64,000 bases of DNA from Leptolyngbya sp. KIOST-1. Its GTDB lineage: Bacteria > Cyanobacteriota > Cyanobacteriia > Phormidesmidales > Phormidesmidaceae. Shown here piece by piece: positions 46,072 to 55,298 of the stretch; the first letter of the stretch is position 1; every line of letters begins with the position of its first letter. The position numbers and the translations under genes are program-made. Location of the stretch: the NCBI RefSeq assembly GCF_000763385.1, contig NZ_JQFA01000002.1, positions 806,001 to 870,000 of the forward strand, in the 5' to 3' direction. Under the pieces are notes generated by a model. That model saw nothing but the letters and a program-made list of their open reading frames with translations, did no database searches and was not told the origin of the DNA.

Positions 46072-46260
46072 CTACTTAATTTCTTTGTGGACAGTGTGCT
46101 TGTTGCAGTGAGTGCAGAATTTCTTCAGCTCAATGCGGTTCGTCGTGTTGCGACGGTTTTTTTGAGTGGTGTAGCGCGATACACCGTTAGAGCGCTTGTC
46201 CGGGTTAGTCCGGCACTCCGTGCACTCCAGGGTAATGACGAGGCGGACGCCTTTAGCCAT
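46072..46260 (-). CDS. rpmG: 50S ribosomal protein L33
   Basis: The 62-residue protein begins [20 protein letters not shown] and has the zinc-type Cys pairs CTEC and CTHC. An AGGTGA site lies 5 bp before the ATG. It is the first gene of the rpmG-rpsR-RNase unit, whose promoter should lie within 46261-46472. Confidence 0.97.
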   Translation of the reverse strand: MAKGVRLVITLECTECRTNPDKRSNGVSRYTTQKNRRNTTNRIELKKFCTHCNKHTVHKEIK

Positions 46261-46472
46261 GACAGTTCACCTGAAAATAGGGCGGGCAAAAAAATAAGAC
46301 ACAGCCTTCTATTATTTCACAGCTGGCCAAAATTCGCCAATTGTGATTTAGCCAGGCTCTGGGCCGGTAGGCGATCGCCCCCGTCGCCTTCCCCGCTTGG
46401 GCGGTTGGGTCAGCCCATCGGCGCGATTCGGTCATGTCAGGGAAGGCTGGGTTTATGCCGTTGCTCTTTAGC

Positions 46473-46967
46473 TTAGGCGGAAGCCTGGGCGGAGGCGATC
46501 GCAATCTGAGCGCAGGCCTCGGCGTCGGAGAGGGCGTCGTGATGGTTGAGCGGAATGCCCAGGTAGTCGCACACGTTGGGCAGTTTGGTGGGGCGAATGT
46601 TCCAGGCCTGGCGGGCCAGTTTGACCGTACAGACAAACTCGGGGGCTGGCGGCACGATGTCGTAGGCGCGGCAGCAGGCGTAGAGTACGCCGCGATCGAA
46701 GGGGGCGTTGTGGGCGGCAAAGAACTCCGCTCCGGCCAGAACGGCCGCTATCTCAGGCCAGTGCTCGGCGAAGTTGGGCTGGTTGGCCACCTGGGCCCAG
46801 GTGATGCCGTGGATGTGGGTGAACTCAAATCGGCGGCGGGGCGGCCGAATCAGGTAGTGCACTCGCTTGACCACCTGCCCTGCCTCGACCCGCACCAGCC
46901 CAAGGGCGCAGGCGCTATCCGGGTAGCGATCGGCGGTTTCAAAGTCGAGGGCAACGAAGGTCGTCAT
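46473..46967 (-). CDS. DEDDh 3'-5' exonuclease (DnaQ/epsilon-like)
   Basis: The 164-residue single-domain protein has the three exonuclease motifs: ALDFETADRYPDSACALGLV (Exo I), AAHNAPFDRGVLYACCRAYD (Exo II) and HHDALSDAEACAQIAIASA (Exo III with His). It lacks the polymerase III binding tail. It could act in RNA or DNA end trimming. It lies 30 bp after the HAS-barrel gene on the same strand, so the two may be co-transcribed. Confidence 0.9.
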   Translation of the reverse strand: MTTFVALDFETADRYPDSACALGLVRVEAGQVVKRVHYLIRPPRRRFEFTHIHGITWAQVANQPNFAEHWPEIAAVLAGAEFFAAHNAPFDRGVLYACCRAYDIVPPAPEFVCTVKLARQAWNIRPTKLPNVCDYLGIPLNHHDALSDAEACAQIAIASAQASA

Positions 46968-46997
46968 GGCAAAATTTTTCAGAGCAGCGTTTTTTGC

Positions 46998-47630
46998 CTA
47001 TCGAATTGCTCCCAGGGTGTTCTTCCAGCTCAGCTCTTTGCCCAGCACCATCAGTGCCTTCTGGTCGGCTCCGGTGAACAATCCGCTCTCCACCAGTTCG
47101 GCCAGCACCTGCTGGGCCAGCTGAGCGGCGAACATCCCTCCCGAGCGGAGCAGGTGGCTGTAGTAGCTAAACTGAGTCTGCCCATCCTGGTTGCAGTGAA
47201 AACCGTGCACCTGCTCCGGCGACATTTTGTAGACGGAGGTGTTGGCGGGTACCACCACGGGCGGAATGCCCTGCTTGCCAAAGGTTCGCCCGCTTTCGGT
47301 GGATGCCATAGCCCCCACCAGAACCACCCCCAGCAGGGTGCGGGTCTCCTGCACTAGGTCGGGGGTAAACAAGGGGTCGGGTTCGCTGGAGAGGCGCGGC
47401 CCGGTATTTAGAAACAGCGGGTTGAACAGCTGCGAGTTATAAATTAGCCCTACCGCCCAGTGGCGATCGCTGTCAAAGCTGACAAACTGGCCAAAGCCGC
47501 AGTCCTCTGGCGAGGGCGGTGAGCAGACATCCTGGGCATCGTCAACCTGCACCACATAGTCACAGTGGGAGTTGGACTTCACCACTTTGCCCAGGCGGCA
47601 GGGGGGCTTACCGAATAAATCCAGATCCAT
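46998..47630 (-). CDS. HAS-barrel-type hypothetical protein
   Basis: The 210-residue protein starts MDLDLFGKPPCRLGKVVKSN, followed by a small beta-barrel (about 10-95, DYVVQVDD ... DCGFGQFVSFDSDRHWAVGL) like the HAS-barrel found at the start of HerA-type ATPases and ATP synthases. The rest is helical, with no ATPase motif. No signal or membrane segment is present. The assignment is based on pattern only. The exonuclease gene follows closely. Confidence 0.55.
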   Translation of the reverse strand: MDLDLFGKPPCRLGKVVKSNSHCDYVVQVDDAQDVCSPPSPEDCGFGQFVSFDSDRHWAVGLIYNSQLFNPLFLNTGPRLSSEPDPLFTPDLVQETRTLLGVVLVGAMASTESGRTFGKQGIPPVVVPANTSVYKMSPEQVHGFHCNQDGQTQFSYYSHLLRSGGMFAAQLAQQVLAELVESGLFTGADQKALMVLGKELSWKNTLGAIR

Positions 47631-47811
47631 AGGACGCTCTGGGGATGGAACATGGGTACTTATTGTAGACCGTGTCGCCCCAGATGGTAACGCCGATCTT
47701 CCTCCCGATGTAGGGCAAACGCATACTCGAGATGAGAATATTAAGACTCATTTCTAGGAAGTGAGTTATGTGTTCTGCCCAGCCCCTATCGCCGTTAATC
47801 GAGCATTTTCA

Positions 47812-48128
47812 ACCATAGTGAAGGGTTTGATCAGCCAGTTCACCGCCAGGGTGAGTAGCACGGGCCGGGGGGTTTGGGCCGCCCGCTTGGCCTGGGCAAA
47901 GTCGATCTTCACCATGATCGGGTACATCATGAAAAAGAGACAGATGGCGATCGGTACCGACACCTGGTAGATGCTCATGGCATCCAGGGCGATCGCCACC
48001 CCGGGCAGCAGCCGCCCCAGGGCAATGCCAGCCGCAATGCACAGCAGCACCCACAGGGTGAGGTAGCGCTCGAAAATGTTGAGCTGTCCCCCGGCGACTG
48101 GGGCAGCGGCAGGCTGTCTGGTGGACAT
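47812..48128 (-). pseudogene. acr3 arsenite efflux gene, 5' fragment
   Basis: From the ATG at 48128 the frame reads NIFERYLTLWVLLCIAAGIA, SVPIAICLFFMMYPIMVKID and LAVNWLIKPFTM, the first three helices of the Acr3 arsenite permease. At about 47812 (after KPFTM) the similarity ends, and the frame stops at 47766. The family is about 350-400 residues, so only a quarter remains. An ArsR-type operator lies 37 bp upstream. Confidence 0.8.
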
Positions 48129-48164
48129 AGAGGTTTGAAGCTAATGATTCTAGGGCCAGTATAC

Positions 48165-48180
48165 ATCAATAAAAATTGAT
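48165..48180. promoter_or_regulatory. ArsR/SmtB-type operator
   Basis: ATCAATAAAAATTGAT fits ATCAA-N6-TTGAT exactly, the operator form described for cyanobacterial ArsR in the Synechocystis arsBHC promoter. It lies 37 bp upstream of the acr3 fragment, so the arsenite-responsive control region outlived the gene it served. Confidence 0.7.
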
Positions 48181-48239
48181 ATATTGAGCAGTATCCTGTC
48201 CTAACGGTTATTACTCTGCAGCAGAAGTCAGTCGACTGT

Positions 48240-48383
48240 ACGGGGACGGTGGTGGCGGCCTGTCTGGTGCGGCTGGGCTACAGCGCTGAGGCGGCGATCG
48301 CCACGGTGCAGAGCGTCCACGCCGGGGCCCTTGGCGTAGTCGCCCAGCGGACCTTTATCCACGACTTTGCGGCCCAGACCTAG
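48240..48383 (+). pseudogene. Dual-specificity phosphatase-like gene, 3' fragment
   Basis: The plus frame reads TGTVVAACLVRLGYSAEAAI and ends IHDFAAQT with a TAG at 48381-48383. A TGTV-ACL-R-GYS pattern follows the P-loop of CDKN3-like dual-specificity phosphatases (CxxGxGRTG). The catalytic Cys loop and everything before it are missing. The fragment has no start. Its stop codon shares a CTAG with that of the convergent EamA fragment. Confidence 0.55.
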
Positions 48384-48732
48384 GGCGGGGCCTCCAGGCT
48401 CTTGTCGGGCAGGCTGGCCCAGAGGGTGGTGCCCAAAATAATCGCGCCGCCGACCAGGGTGCGGGGGACGGGCACTTCCCCCAGCAGCAGGGCCGCCAGG
48501 GCAATGCCGTAGACCGGCTCCAGGCCGCTGATCACGCTAGCGGTCTGGGCTCGCAGCACCGCCAAACTCTCAATAAATAATGTGTGGGCGACGGCGGTAC
48601 ACAGCACCCCCAGCACCAGCAGCAGGCCCAGGTCCTGGGGTGTCAGGGCCAGGCTGGCCAGGGGGGTGACCAGCAGCAGGCAGAGGAAGGCAAACAGGTC
48701 CTGGTAAAAGGCGATCGCCACTGCCCCATACC
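48380..48732 (-). pseudogene. EamA-family transporter, 3' fragment
   Basis: The minus frame reads AIAFYQDLFAFLCLLLVTPL, TAVAHTLFIESLAVLRAQTA, SVISGLEPVYGIALAALLLG, matching the second EamA repeat of drug/metabolite transporters, about 115 residues of an expected 290-300. The N-terminal half is replaced at about 48732 by an ISAs1 transposase fragment. Confidence 0.8.
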
Positions 48733-49149
48733 GCTTTCATCCGCCGCCACTGGTTGCTCGATGGGGTCGAGCACCTCATCAACGCTGAGCGCTGGGTTGG
48801 CTTAAAACGCGTTGGCCTCGTGGAGGCTGAACGCCGTATCCTCGGTCAACCCCCGACCATTGAGCAGCGCTACTATCTCGTTAGTTTTGACGGCGATGTC
48901 CAACGCTTTGCCCAAGGGGTGCGCAGCCACTGGGGTATTGAAAACCAGCTCCACTGGGTGCTCGATGTCGCCTTCCACGAAGATGCCTCTCGAATTCGTA
49001 AAGACCACGCCCCCGCTAATCTGGCCGTCGTCCGTCACATCGCCCTCAATCTGCTGCGTCAGGACGCTTTTGCCAAAGGGGGTATCAAGGCTAAACGCTT
49101 GCAAGCAGGATGGGATAATGACTACCTAATTCGGCTACTCTCCTCCTGA
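48733..49149 (+). pseudogene. ISAs1-family transposase, 3' fragment
   Basis: The plus frame reads IRRHWLLDGVEHLINAERWV, GVRSHWGIENQLHWVLDVAF, HEDASRIRKDHAPANLAVVR and ends AGWDNDYLIRLLSS with a TGA. The W-IEN-LHWVLDV and AGWDNDYL motifs are the C-terminal signature of ISAs1 transposases. About 140 of some 370 residues remain and no start survives. One IS end probably lies between 49150 and 49225. Confidence 0.85.
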
Positions 49150-49225
49150 GTATGCGTTTGCCCTACCTCCCGATGGGGATGAGTAGAGCGCCTAAGTAGC
49201 GAGCCTGAATGATTGAGGACCGGCC

Positions 49226-49918
49226 CTACAGCTCAAACCCTTCGTTAAATTCGCTGCGGGTCATGGGCTGGCTCACCTCCAGCCCCTCGCCGCCCAGCAG
49301 GGTCAGCGGTTTGCCGTCCACCGAAATCCAGACGGGGGCGCTGGGATCGAAGGCGGTGGCGGTGTAGATCACCTGGCCCAGGCGGCCCATCATGGCGGCG
49401 CTGCCGCCGCCCGATTCAAACTCACTGGACAGATCGACGTGGACACCGTCGGCCTCGACCGAGGCCTCGTTCAGCCGGGTTTGGGCGGGGATGGTGGTAA
49501 ACGCCTGCTGGCTGGGGTCGCCGGACTTGGAGAGCAGATTGCCAAAGACGGCGGCAATTTGCTCGGAGGGGGAAGCGTCAGCCGTAATGGAGACGGGCTG
49601 GGCCACCAGATCAAACCCTGTGCCCGTGTCCTTAAGCCAGTAGACCTGGCCAGTCACTTCGGCTGGAGCGGGCTGGGCCACCGGATCTTTGGGGGCTGTC
49701 TCGGTAGTGTTGGGCGTTGTCACCGGGGCGGAGACTTCGGGCAGAGCCAGCAGCGGGTCAGTTTCGATGTCGATGCTGGGAAATTCTGCCACCGGCGGAG
49801 CGGGGTTGAGCGCCCGCCAGGTAAACCAGGCCACAGACCCGCCCGAGGCCACTACCAAGGTCGCTACCCCGGCCACAACGGCGAGGGGAATTTGTCGTAG
49901 CTTGTTTCGATAGTGCAT
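49226..49918 (-). CDS. GerMN-domain membrane-anchored protein
   Basis: From the ATG at 49918 the 230-residue protein has an N-terminal membrane segment (IPLAVVAGVATLVVASGGSV, about residues 9-28), a Pro/Thr/Glu-rich linker and a GerMN domain (about 105-215, EQIAAVFGNLLSK, LNEASVEADGVHVDLSSEFE, SAAMMGRLGQVIYTATAFDP). GerMN domains occur in spore germination and cell-envelope proteins; here a periplasmic role is likely. The ATG at 49942 is an alternative. It lies 30 bp after the DUF2993 gene and may form an operon with it. Confidence 0.82.
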   Translation of the reverse strand: MHYRNKLRQIPLAVVAGVATLVVASGGSVAWFTWRALNPAPPVAEFPSIDIETDPLLALPEVSAPVTTPNTTETAPKDPVAQPAPAEVTGQVYWLKDTGTGFDLVAQPVSITADASPSEQIAAVFGNLLSKSGDPSQQAFTTIPAQTRLNEASVEADGVHVDLSSEFESGGGSAAMMGRLGQVIYTATAFDPSAPVWISVDGKPLTLLGGEGLEVSQPMTRSEFNEGFEL

Positions 49919-49971
49919 GGTGAAGTACCAAACAGGGGTCATAGGGTTAGCCTAGGTCACCCACGGCCTGG

Positions 49972-50808
49972 CTAGGGGGCGGGGGGGACAGCTGCTGGAG
50001 CTGGCTGCCGAGTTAACAGCGGTGAGTCTGGCTCTATTCTGGCAAAAATAGCAATATCCAACTCATTGTCACGGACTTTGAAGTTGATCACGCGGGCCAC
50101 CACGCCGAGGGCCTCCAGACGCCGCAGGGTGAGACGTTCCTGGGCCCCCTGCACAATGGACTCCAGCAGCTGGGGCGGAGTTTCTTCACCGTCCACAGTA
50201 ATGCTGGGATCGACCAGGGCAAAGCGATGGCCGTTGAGGGCCGTCAGCCCCAGGTTAACAACGATGGCGGTGTTTTCCTGGGTAACCCGGTCCTGGAGGT
50301 CAACCACAATGCGGAAGCGATCGCCCTCTAGAAACTCCAGCGAGGGGTTGGCCAGGCCGTAGCGGTTTTGCTCGCGACTGCCTACGGCTCCGGGCAGGCT
50401 GAATTGCAGCGTACCGAGCCAGCCCTGCACCAGGGCCGACTGCAGGAAGGCATTCAAATCCTCGTCTTTGAGACGCAGGCGCAGGGCGGCCTGGGCCGGT
50501 TCATCCAGCACCAGCTCGCCCTGCTGCAGCCGCCCCAGATCGACCGCCACCGGGTCGGCTTCAATGTCGATGGAGCTGATCCGCAGTCCCGGCAGCTGGC
50601 GGGTTTCTACCCCTCGGGCGGCAATCCGGGTGTGGTCGATGCGGCCGCGGGCCAGCTGATAGTTGGGCACATTGTCGATCCGCACCTGGAGAGTTTCGGC
50701 CCCGGCCAGCTGATCCCGCAGGGCCGCTGCGGCCAGGGTGTCGACCACGACGCCCCCGGTGGCCACGACCCCCAGCAGGGTCGAGAGAATGATGGTGATC
50801 AGTTCCAT
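49972..50808 (-). CDS. DUF2993 (LmeA-like) protein
   Basis: The 278-residue protein begins with a hydrophobic anchor (ITIILSTLLGVVATGGVVVD) followed by a DUF2993 domain with VRIDNVPNYQLARGRIDHTR, LRISSIDIEADPVAVDLGRL and a C-terminal RVINFKVRDNELDIAIFARI. DUF2993 proteins in actinobacteria and cyanobacteria are envelope-associated; LmeA acts in lipomannan elongation in mycobacteria. The gene diverges from nothing upstream: a MITE copy separates it from proS. Confidence 0.82.
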   Translation of the reverse strand: MELITIILSTLLGVVATGGVVVDTLAAAALRDQLAGAETLQVRIDNVPNYQLARGRIDHTRIAARGVETRQLPGLRISSIDIEADPVAVDLGRLQQGELVLDEPAQAALRLRLKDEDLNAFLQSALVQGWLGTLQFSLPGAVGSREQNRYGLANPSLEFLEGDRFRIVVDLQDRVTQENTAIVVNLGLTALNGHRFALVDPSITVDGEETPPQLLESIVQGAQERLTLRRLEALGVVARVINFKVRDNELDIAIFARIEPDSPLLTRQPAPAAVPPAP

Positions 50809-50838
50809 GGCCTGTCCTTCGCGTAGGGAGGGGCTGGC

Positions 50839-50967
50839 TAGGGGCTGTCATTAATTAACGTCTGATGGCCCGAGAATCAGCGGTTAAGCCCCTAGCCTGG
50901 TTTTTTGGGTCGGGCGTGGCAACCCTGATAGTATATGGATTGTAACCAGAATTGATGACACGCCCTA
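50839..50967 (-). mobile_element. MITE-like element, family 1, copy C
   Basis: The 129-bp element, inverted relative to copy A, has ends TAGGGGCTGTCATTAATT and AATTGATGACACGCCCTA, with TA at both borders. It shares the GCCACGCCCGACCCAAA and CAGGCTAGGGGCT core segments with copies A and B. The TA at its right border (50966-50967) is part of the TAG stop codon of proS, so it inserted at that codon. Confidence 0.8.
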
Positions 50968-52779
50968 ACGGCTGGCCAGCAGTTCTTCGTCGATCCAGCC
51001 CTTGACCAGGGCAACGACCTCGGCCAGGGCCACCTCCTGCACAATGCCGGTGGCCCGCTCGACCACCTCGACCTTGCCATCGCCCAGGGCCCGTCCGGTG
51101 ACAATGCGGTAGGGAATGCCGATCAGGTCGGCGTCTTTAAATTTGACTCCGGCCCGCTCGTCGCGATCGTCCAGCAGCGCCTCAACCCCCACCGCCAGCA
51201 GCTCTTTGTAGATCGCCTTGGCCGCTTCCACCTGGAGGTCGTCGCCCATGTTTGGGATCACCACGATCGCCTGGTAGGGGGCGATCGCCACCGGCCAGAC
51301 AATGCCATTTTTGTCGTAAGACTGCTCCACCGCCGCCTGGGCCAGGCGCGACACCCCCACCCCGTAGCAGCCCATCACCAGGGGCTGCTCGGCCCCGCTC
51401 TCGCTGGTATAGGTGGCCCCTAGGGCCTGGGAGTACTTGGTGCCAAGCTGAAAGATATGGCCGATCTCGATGCCTCGCGCCGTTTGCAGGGTTTGGCCGG
51501 GGTCGTGCAGGGCGCGATCGCCCGCCGCCGCCTTGCGCACATCCACCACGAGGTTGGGCCGGGTGAACTCCTGGCCCCAGTTGCCGCCCACGGTGTGGTA
51601 GCCCGATTCGTTGGAGCCGGTGACAAAGTTTTCCAGGTCGCTGGCTGTGCGATCGCACAGCCGCAGAAACTTGGGTTCCACCGCTTTGCCGCCTTCAATA
51701 TAGTCATCGCCCAGGTCAGGGGCGATGTAGCCTAAAGGCAGGGGCTTGGCGGCCCACTGGCGCTGGGCCTCCGGGTCGGGCACCTCCAGGGCGATCACGG
51801 CGGTGCCGCCGTAGTTGGCCGCTAGCTTGGTCAATTCGTTGGTAAGCTTCACCTCATTGACATCCTGGTCGCCGCGAATGCTGACCAGCACCAGCACCGT
51901 TTTCCCGTTGTCAAACACCGCCTGGTACAGCACGTTCTTGACGATCTGGGTGGGCGAGCATTTGAGGAACTGGGCCAGCGACTCGATCGTGGGGGTGTTG
52001 GGGGTGTCGAGTTTTTCAAACGTGCTAAAGGTGGAGGGCACCGCCTCGACCGGGTGGGACACCGCCTTCTCCACGTTGGCGGCGTACTGGCCGTCTTCGG
52101 TGTAGAGCACCTCGTCCTCGCCCGCCTCAGCCAGCACCATAAACTCGGTCGAGCCCGAGCCGCCGATCGCCCCCGAGTCGGCATCTACGGCCCGAAACTC
52201 CAGCCCGCAGCGGCGCAGAATGGCGCTGTAGGCGGTGTACATCTCCTGGTACGTTTCCTTCAGGCTGGCCTCGTCAGTGTGGAAGGAGTAACCGTCCTTC
52301 ATGATGAACTCGCGGCCGCGCAGGAGCCCAAAGCGGGGCCGAATCTCATCGCGAAATTTAGTCTGAATCTGGTAAAGGTGCAGGGGCAGCTGCCGGTAGG
52401 AGCGAATCATGTCGCGGGCGACGGCGGTGATCACCTCCTCGTGGGTGGGGCCAAGGCTGACCTCCTGCTGGCGGCGATCGACCAGGGAGAACATGATGCC
52501 CTCTGCCTTGGTGTAGGTGTCCCACCGGCCCGACTCCCGCCACAGCTCGGCGGGCTGGAGCTGGGGCAGCAGGCACTCCTGGGCTCCAGTGGCGTTCATT
52601 TCCTCGCGCACAATGTCGGAAATTTTGTTCAACACCCGCCACAGCAGCGGCAGGTAGGCGTAGACCCCGCTGGCAATGCGGCGCATATAGCCCGCCCGCA
52701 GCAGCAGCTTGTGGCTGGGAATTTCAGCCTCGGCTGGCTCTTCCCGCAGGGTGACAAACAGCATTTGGGATAGACGCAT
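50965..52779 (-). CDS. proS: Prolyl-tRNA synthetase (bacterial type with editing domain)
   Basis: From the ATG at 52779 ([20 protein letters not shown]) the 604-residue class II synthetase has motif 1 region [20 protein letters not shown], motif 2 [20 protein letters not shown], the editing (INS) domain (about 225-405, with [11 protein letters not shown] and [14 protein letters not shown]), motif 3 [20 protein letters not shown] and a C-terminal anticodon-binding domain. It charges tRNA(Pro) and clears Ala-tRNA(Pro). A longer frame from 52824 exists but lacks family support. Its stop codon is the target of a MITE insertion. Confidence 0.97.
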   Translation of the reverse strand: MRLSQMLFVTLREEPAEAEIPSHKLLLRAGYMRRIASGVYAYLPLLWRVLNKISDIVREEMNATGAQECLLPQLQPAELWRESGRWDTYTKAEGIMFSLVDRRQQEVSLGPTHEEVITAVARDMIRSYRQLPLHLYQIQTKFRDEIRPRFGLLRGREFIMKDGYSFHTDEASLKETYQEMYTAYSAILRRCGLEFRAVDADSGAIGGSGSTEFMVLAEAGEDEVLYTEDGQYAANVEKAVSHPVEAVPSTFSTFEKLDTPNTPTIESLAQFLKCSPTQIVKNVLYQAVFDNGKTVLVLVSIRGDQDVNEVKLTNELTKLAANYGGTAVIALEVPDPEAQRQWAAKPLPLGYIAPDLGDDYIEGGKAVEPKFLRLCDRTASDLENFVTGSNESGYHTVGGNWGQEFTRPNLVVDVRKAAAGDRALHDPGQTLQTARGIEIGHIFQLGTKYSQALGATYTSESGAEQPLVMGCYGVGVSRLAQAAVEQSYDKNGIVWPVAIAPYQAIVVIPNMGDDLQVEAAKAIYKELLAVGVEALLDDRDERAGVKFKDADLIGIPYRIVTGRALGDGKVEVVERATGIVQEVALAEVVALVKGWIDEELLASR

Positions 52780-52824
52780 GGGGGGTCCAGAAAAGATCGA
52801 TCGGGCTCTATGGTAACGACTCAT

Positions 52825-53134
52825 AGGCCATAGTAAACGAGGACGGGTAGCCCTGAGCCAGCGATCGCCTCTGGTCCGCCTACGGGCAGTGTTCGCAGCC
52901 GGGTTCGGGAATGGTAAAGAAATCCGCTACAGTGTCTAAACAGCCATTCTAGAGTCGGTCGCGACCGCTGGTCGGTCTGGAGCCAATGCCCCTGGGCATG
53001 CAGAATTGTTGTACTGGCAGGGGACCGGCATCTACCAGAGCGTTCCTGAACATAGCCCGGCAGGGGGACTGGCGCTGCGATCGCAGGCTTGTGAGTCATC
53101 AGGTCGGGCCTACCGTCTCAACTGTTGCCCATCT
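52825..53134. other. Divergent intergenic region between proS and phoH2
   Basis: The 310-bp gap should contain the proS and phoH2 promoters. In-frame codons upstream of phoH2 from 53006 do not resemble the family. No repeat or RNA gene is recognised. Confidence 0.35.
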
Positions 53135-54460
53135 ATGAAAAAAGTATTCGTCCTCGATACCAACGTATTGCTTCACGATCCGATGGCAATATTCAGGTTT
53201 GAGGACAATGACGTGGTGCTGCCGATCACCATTATCGAAGAGCTGGACCGCTTCAAGAAAGGCACCGCCGACACCGGTCGCAACGCCCGCTACGTGTCGC
53301 GCACCCTCGATGAGCTGCGTCAGCGGGGTTCGCTGGTGCAGGGCATCGATCTGGAAAAAGGCGGCACGCTGAAAGTGGCCCTGTGCCACCGCGATACCCT
53401 GCGTCAGCTGCCGCCCGAACTGGAGGGCGACCAGGGGGACAACGCCATTCTGGCTGTGGCCATGGAGTACCGGCACCACCACGACCTGCCGGTGGTGCTG
53501 GTCAGCAAAGACACCAACCTGCGGATCAAGGCCGATGCCGTGGGACTGGTGGCCCAGGACTACGAAACCGACAAAGTCGATTTTGACGAGCTCTATACCG
53601 GCACCCTGGAGGTGATGACCTCCGCCGAGTCGATTAGCCACCTGTTTAGCGACGGCCACCTGAAGCTCGATGTGCCGCTGTACCCCAACCAGGCCGTCAC
53701 CCTGGTGGATGAGGCCAATCCCACCCACACCGCCCTGGCCCTGGTGCAGGGCAGCACCGGCAAGCTGGTACCCCTGGCCAAACTGCCCCACGCTGGGGTG
53801 TCGCGGGTGCAGCCCCGCAACCGGGAGCAGCGCTTCGCCTTTGAGCTGCTGCTGCAGGACTCGATTTCGATGGTGACCCTGGTGGGCAAGGCGGGCACCG
53901 GCAAAACCCTGCTGGCGATCGCCGCCGGAGTGCAGAAGGTAGCCGACGAACGCCTCTATTCGCGCCTGCTAATTGCCCGTCCCATCGTGCCTTTGGGCCG
54001 CGACATTGGCTATCTGCCCGGCGATATTCGCGAAAAGCTCAACCCCTGGATGCAGCCCCTCTACGATAACTTTGACCTGATCTTTGGCACCCAGGACATG
54101 CGCGGTCGACCCGAGCACTGGCGGCGCGGCCACGAAGAGATGATCGACCAGGGACTCCTGCAGATCGAGCCCCTGACCTACATTCGGGGGCGATCGATTC
54201 CGAAGCAGTTTTTGGTGGTGGACGAGGCTCAGAACCTCACCCCCCACGAGGTCAAAACCATCCTCACCCGCGCCGGAGAGGGCACCAAAATCATTCTGAC
54301 CGGCGACCCCGAGCAGATCGACAATCCCTACGTCGATGCCTCTAGCAACGGCCTCACCTACGTGGTCGAGCGCTTCAAGGGCGAAGCCCTGGCGGGGCAC
54401 ATCACCCTCACCAAAGGGGAGCGCTCGAGCCTGGCGGAGCGAGCGGCTGTGTTGCTGTAG
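53135..54460 (+). CDS. PhoH2: PIN-domain ribonuclease fused to PhoH ATPase
   Basis: From the ATG at 53135 the 441-residue protein has an N-terminal PIN domain (Asp8 in FVLDTNVLLHDP, later TADTGRNARY and GDQGDNAIL, DLPVVLVSKDTNLR), a linker, and a C-terminal PhoH P-loop ATPase with Walker A GKAGTGKT and Walker B KQFLVVDEAQNLTPHE. PhoH2 proteins unwind and cut RNA and are linked to toxin-antitoxin-like control in mycobacteria. No antitoxin partner is adjacent. The gene stands alone, transcribed away from proS. Confidence 0.92.
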   Translation: MKKVFVLDTNVLLHDPMAIFRFEDNDVVLPITIIEELDRFKKGTADTGRNARYVSRTLDELRQRGSLVQGIDLEKGGTLKVALCHRDTLRQLPPELEGDQGDNAILAVAMEYRHHHDLPVVLVSKDTNLRIKADAVGLVAQDYETDKVDFDELYTGTLEVMTSAESISHLFSDGHLKLDVPLYPNQAVTLVDEANPTHTALALVQGSTGKLVPLAKLPHAGVSRVQPRNREQRFAFELLLQDSISMVTLVGKAGTGKTLLAIAAGVQKVADERLYSRLLIARPIVPLGRDIGYLPGDIREKLNPWMQPLYDNFDLIFGTQDMRGRPEHWRRGHEEMIDQGLLQIEPLTYIRGRSIPKQFLVVDEAQNLTPHEVKTILTRAGEGTKIILTGDPEQIDNPYVDASSNGLTYVVERFKGEALAGHITLTKGERSSLAERAAVLL

Positions 54461-54509
54461 TCCCCTGTCGAAAAGCGCTTTCATCCTGAATCGAGGCATG
54501 AATTTGGTG

Positions 54510-54531
54510 GGGGCAAACAGCCGTTTGCCCC
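54510..54531. repeat. Dispersed palindrome after phoH2
   Basis: GGGGCAAACAGCCGTTTGCCCC is a near-perfect palindrome of the same family as 41041-41068. It lies 50 bp after the phoH2 stop within the 325-bp gap (54461-54785), whose AT-rich right half (ATATGCTCC, TTGAATAGAAATTAACC) should hold the promoter of the Host_attach gene. Confidence 0.6.
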
Positions 54532-54785
54532 ATCAGAGGCTTTGCTGTTTGATTCACATCCGTGTTCAGCAACGCATTTCGAGATTTGCCCTGAATTGCC
54601 TTCACGTTCATTCATAAAACGCTATTCAAATCAACACCAAATGGCATTGACGGAAACAGACGCTGCCCCCGTGAACACGCTTCTTTTAACTCTTCTTGAA
54701 TAGAAATTAACCTTTATATATGCTCCCCAACGCGTCCCAGGGAGTTGTTAGGATCGCCACCAAACCCAATAGCAACGGAGATCCT

Positions 54786-55298
54786 ATGACACGCTTCCTC
54801 GTCGCCGTAGTGGATGGTGCCAAAGCCCGGTTCTTAACCTTAGAACCCCTGGATGCCCCCGAGTTGGAGTCCGGTCCAGACCTGATCGAGCGTTGCGAGC
54901 TGTTCAATCCAGCCATAGAAATGGCGGGCCAGGACCTGTGGGCCAACACCAAGACCGGCCGCAACCGGGGCAGCGGCAGTCGGGGCCACAGCTACGACGA
55001 CCACCGGGGCAACCATCTGGTGGAATTTGAGCGCCGCTTTGCCCAGGCCATCGGGGCGCAGATGGATACGCTGGTGGCGACCTACGACCTCAACACTCTG
55101 ATCCTGGTGGCAGAACCGCAAATTTTAGGCCTGTTGCGCGACTGTCTGGCGGGGGTAAACGGGCGGCTGCAGGTGCAGGAACTGGCCAAAGACCTGTGCA
55201 AGCTGACGCCGCGTCAGCTGCAGGAGTACCTGGCCCAGCGGGGGCTGTTGCCGACCCGCCAGGTGGCGATCGCCGCTGGGCGCTCCAGACGGGCCTAG
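54786..55298 (+). CDS. Host_attach-family protein (archaeal-release-factor-like fold)
   Basis: The 170-residue protein begins MTRFLVAVVDGAKARFLTLE and has a conserved core: GRNRGSGSRGHSYDDHRGNH near residues 58-77, LVEFERRFAQAIGAQMD and LILVAEPQILGLLRDCL. It matches PF10116 (Host_attach), whose members are also grouped with bacterial relatives of eRF1 central domains. The real function is unknown despite the name. The ATG at 54786 has an ACGGAGAT site; an upstream ATG at 54720 is unlikely. Its stop codon lies in a hairpin shared with the convergent gene. Confidence 0.82.
   Translation: MTRFLVAVVDGAKARFLTLEPLDAPELESGPDLIERCELFNPAIEMAGQDLWANTKTGRNRGSGSRGHSYDDHRGNHLVEFERRFAQAIGAQMDTLVATYDLNTLILVAEPQILGLLRDCLAGVNGRLQVQELAKDLCKLTPRQLQEYLAQRGLLPTRQVAIAAGRSRRA

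Noticed and set aside
46434-47357. A 307-codon plus-strand frame
   Set aside because: It is antisense to the DEDDh exonuclease and HAS-barrel genes, which have clear motifs.
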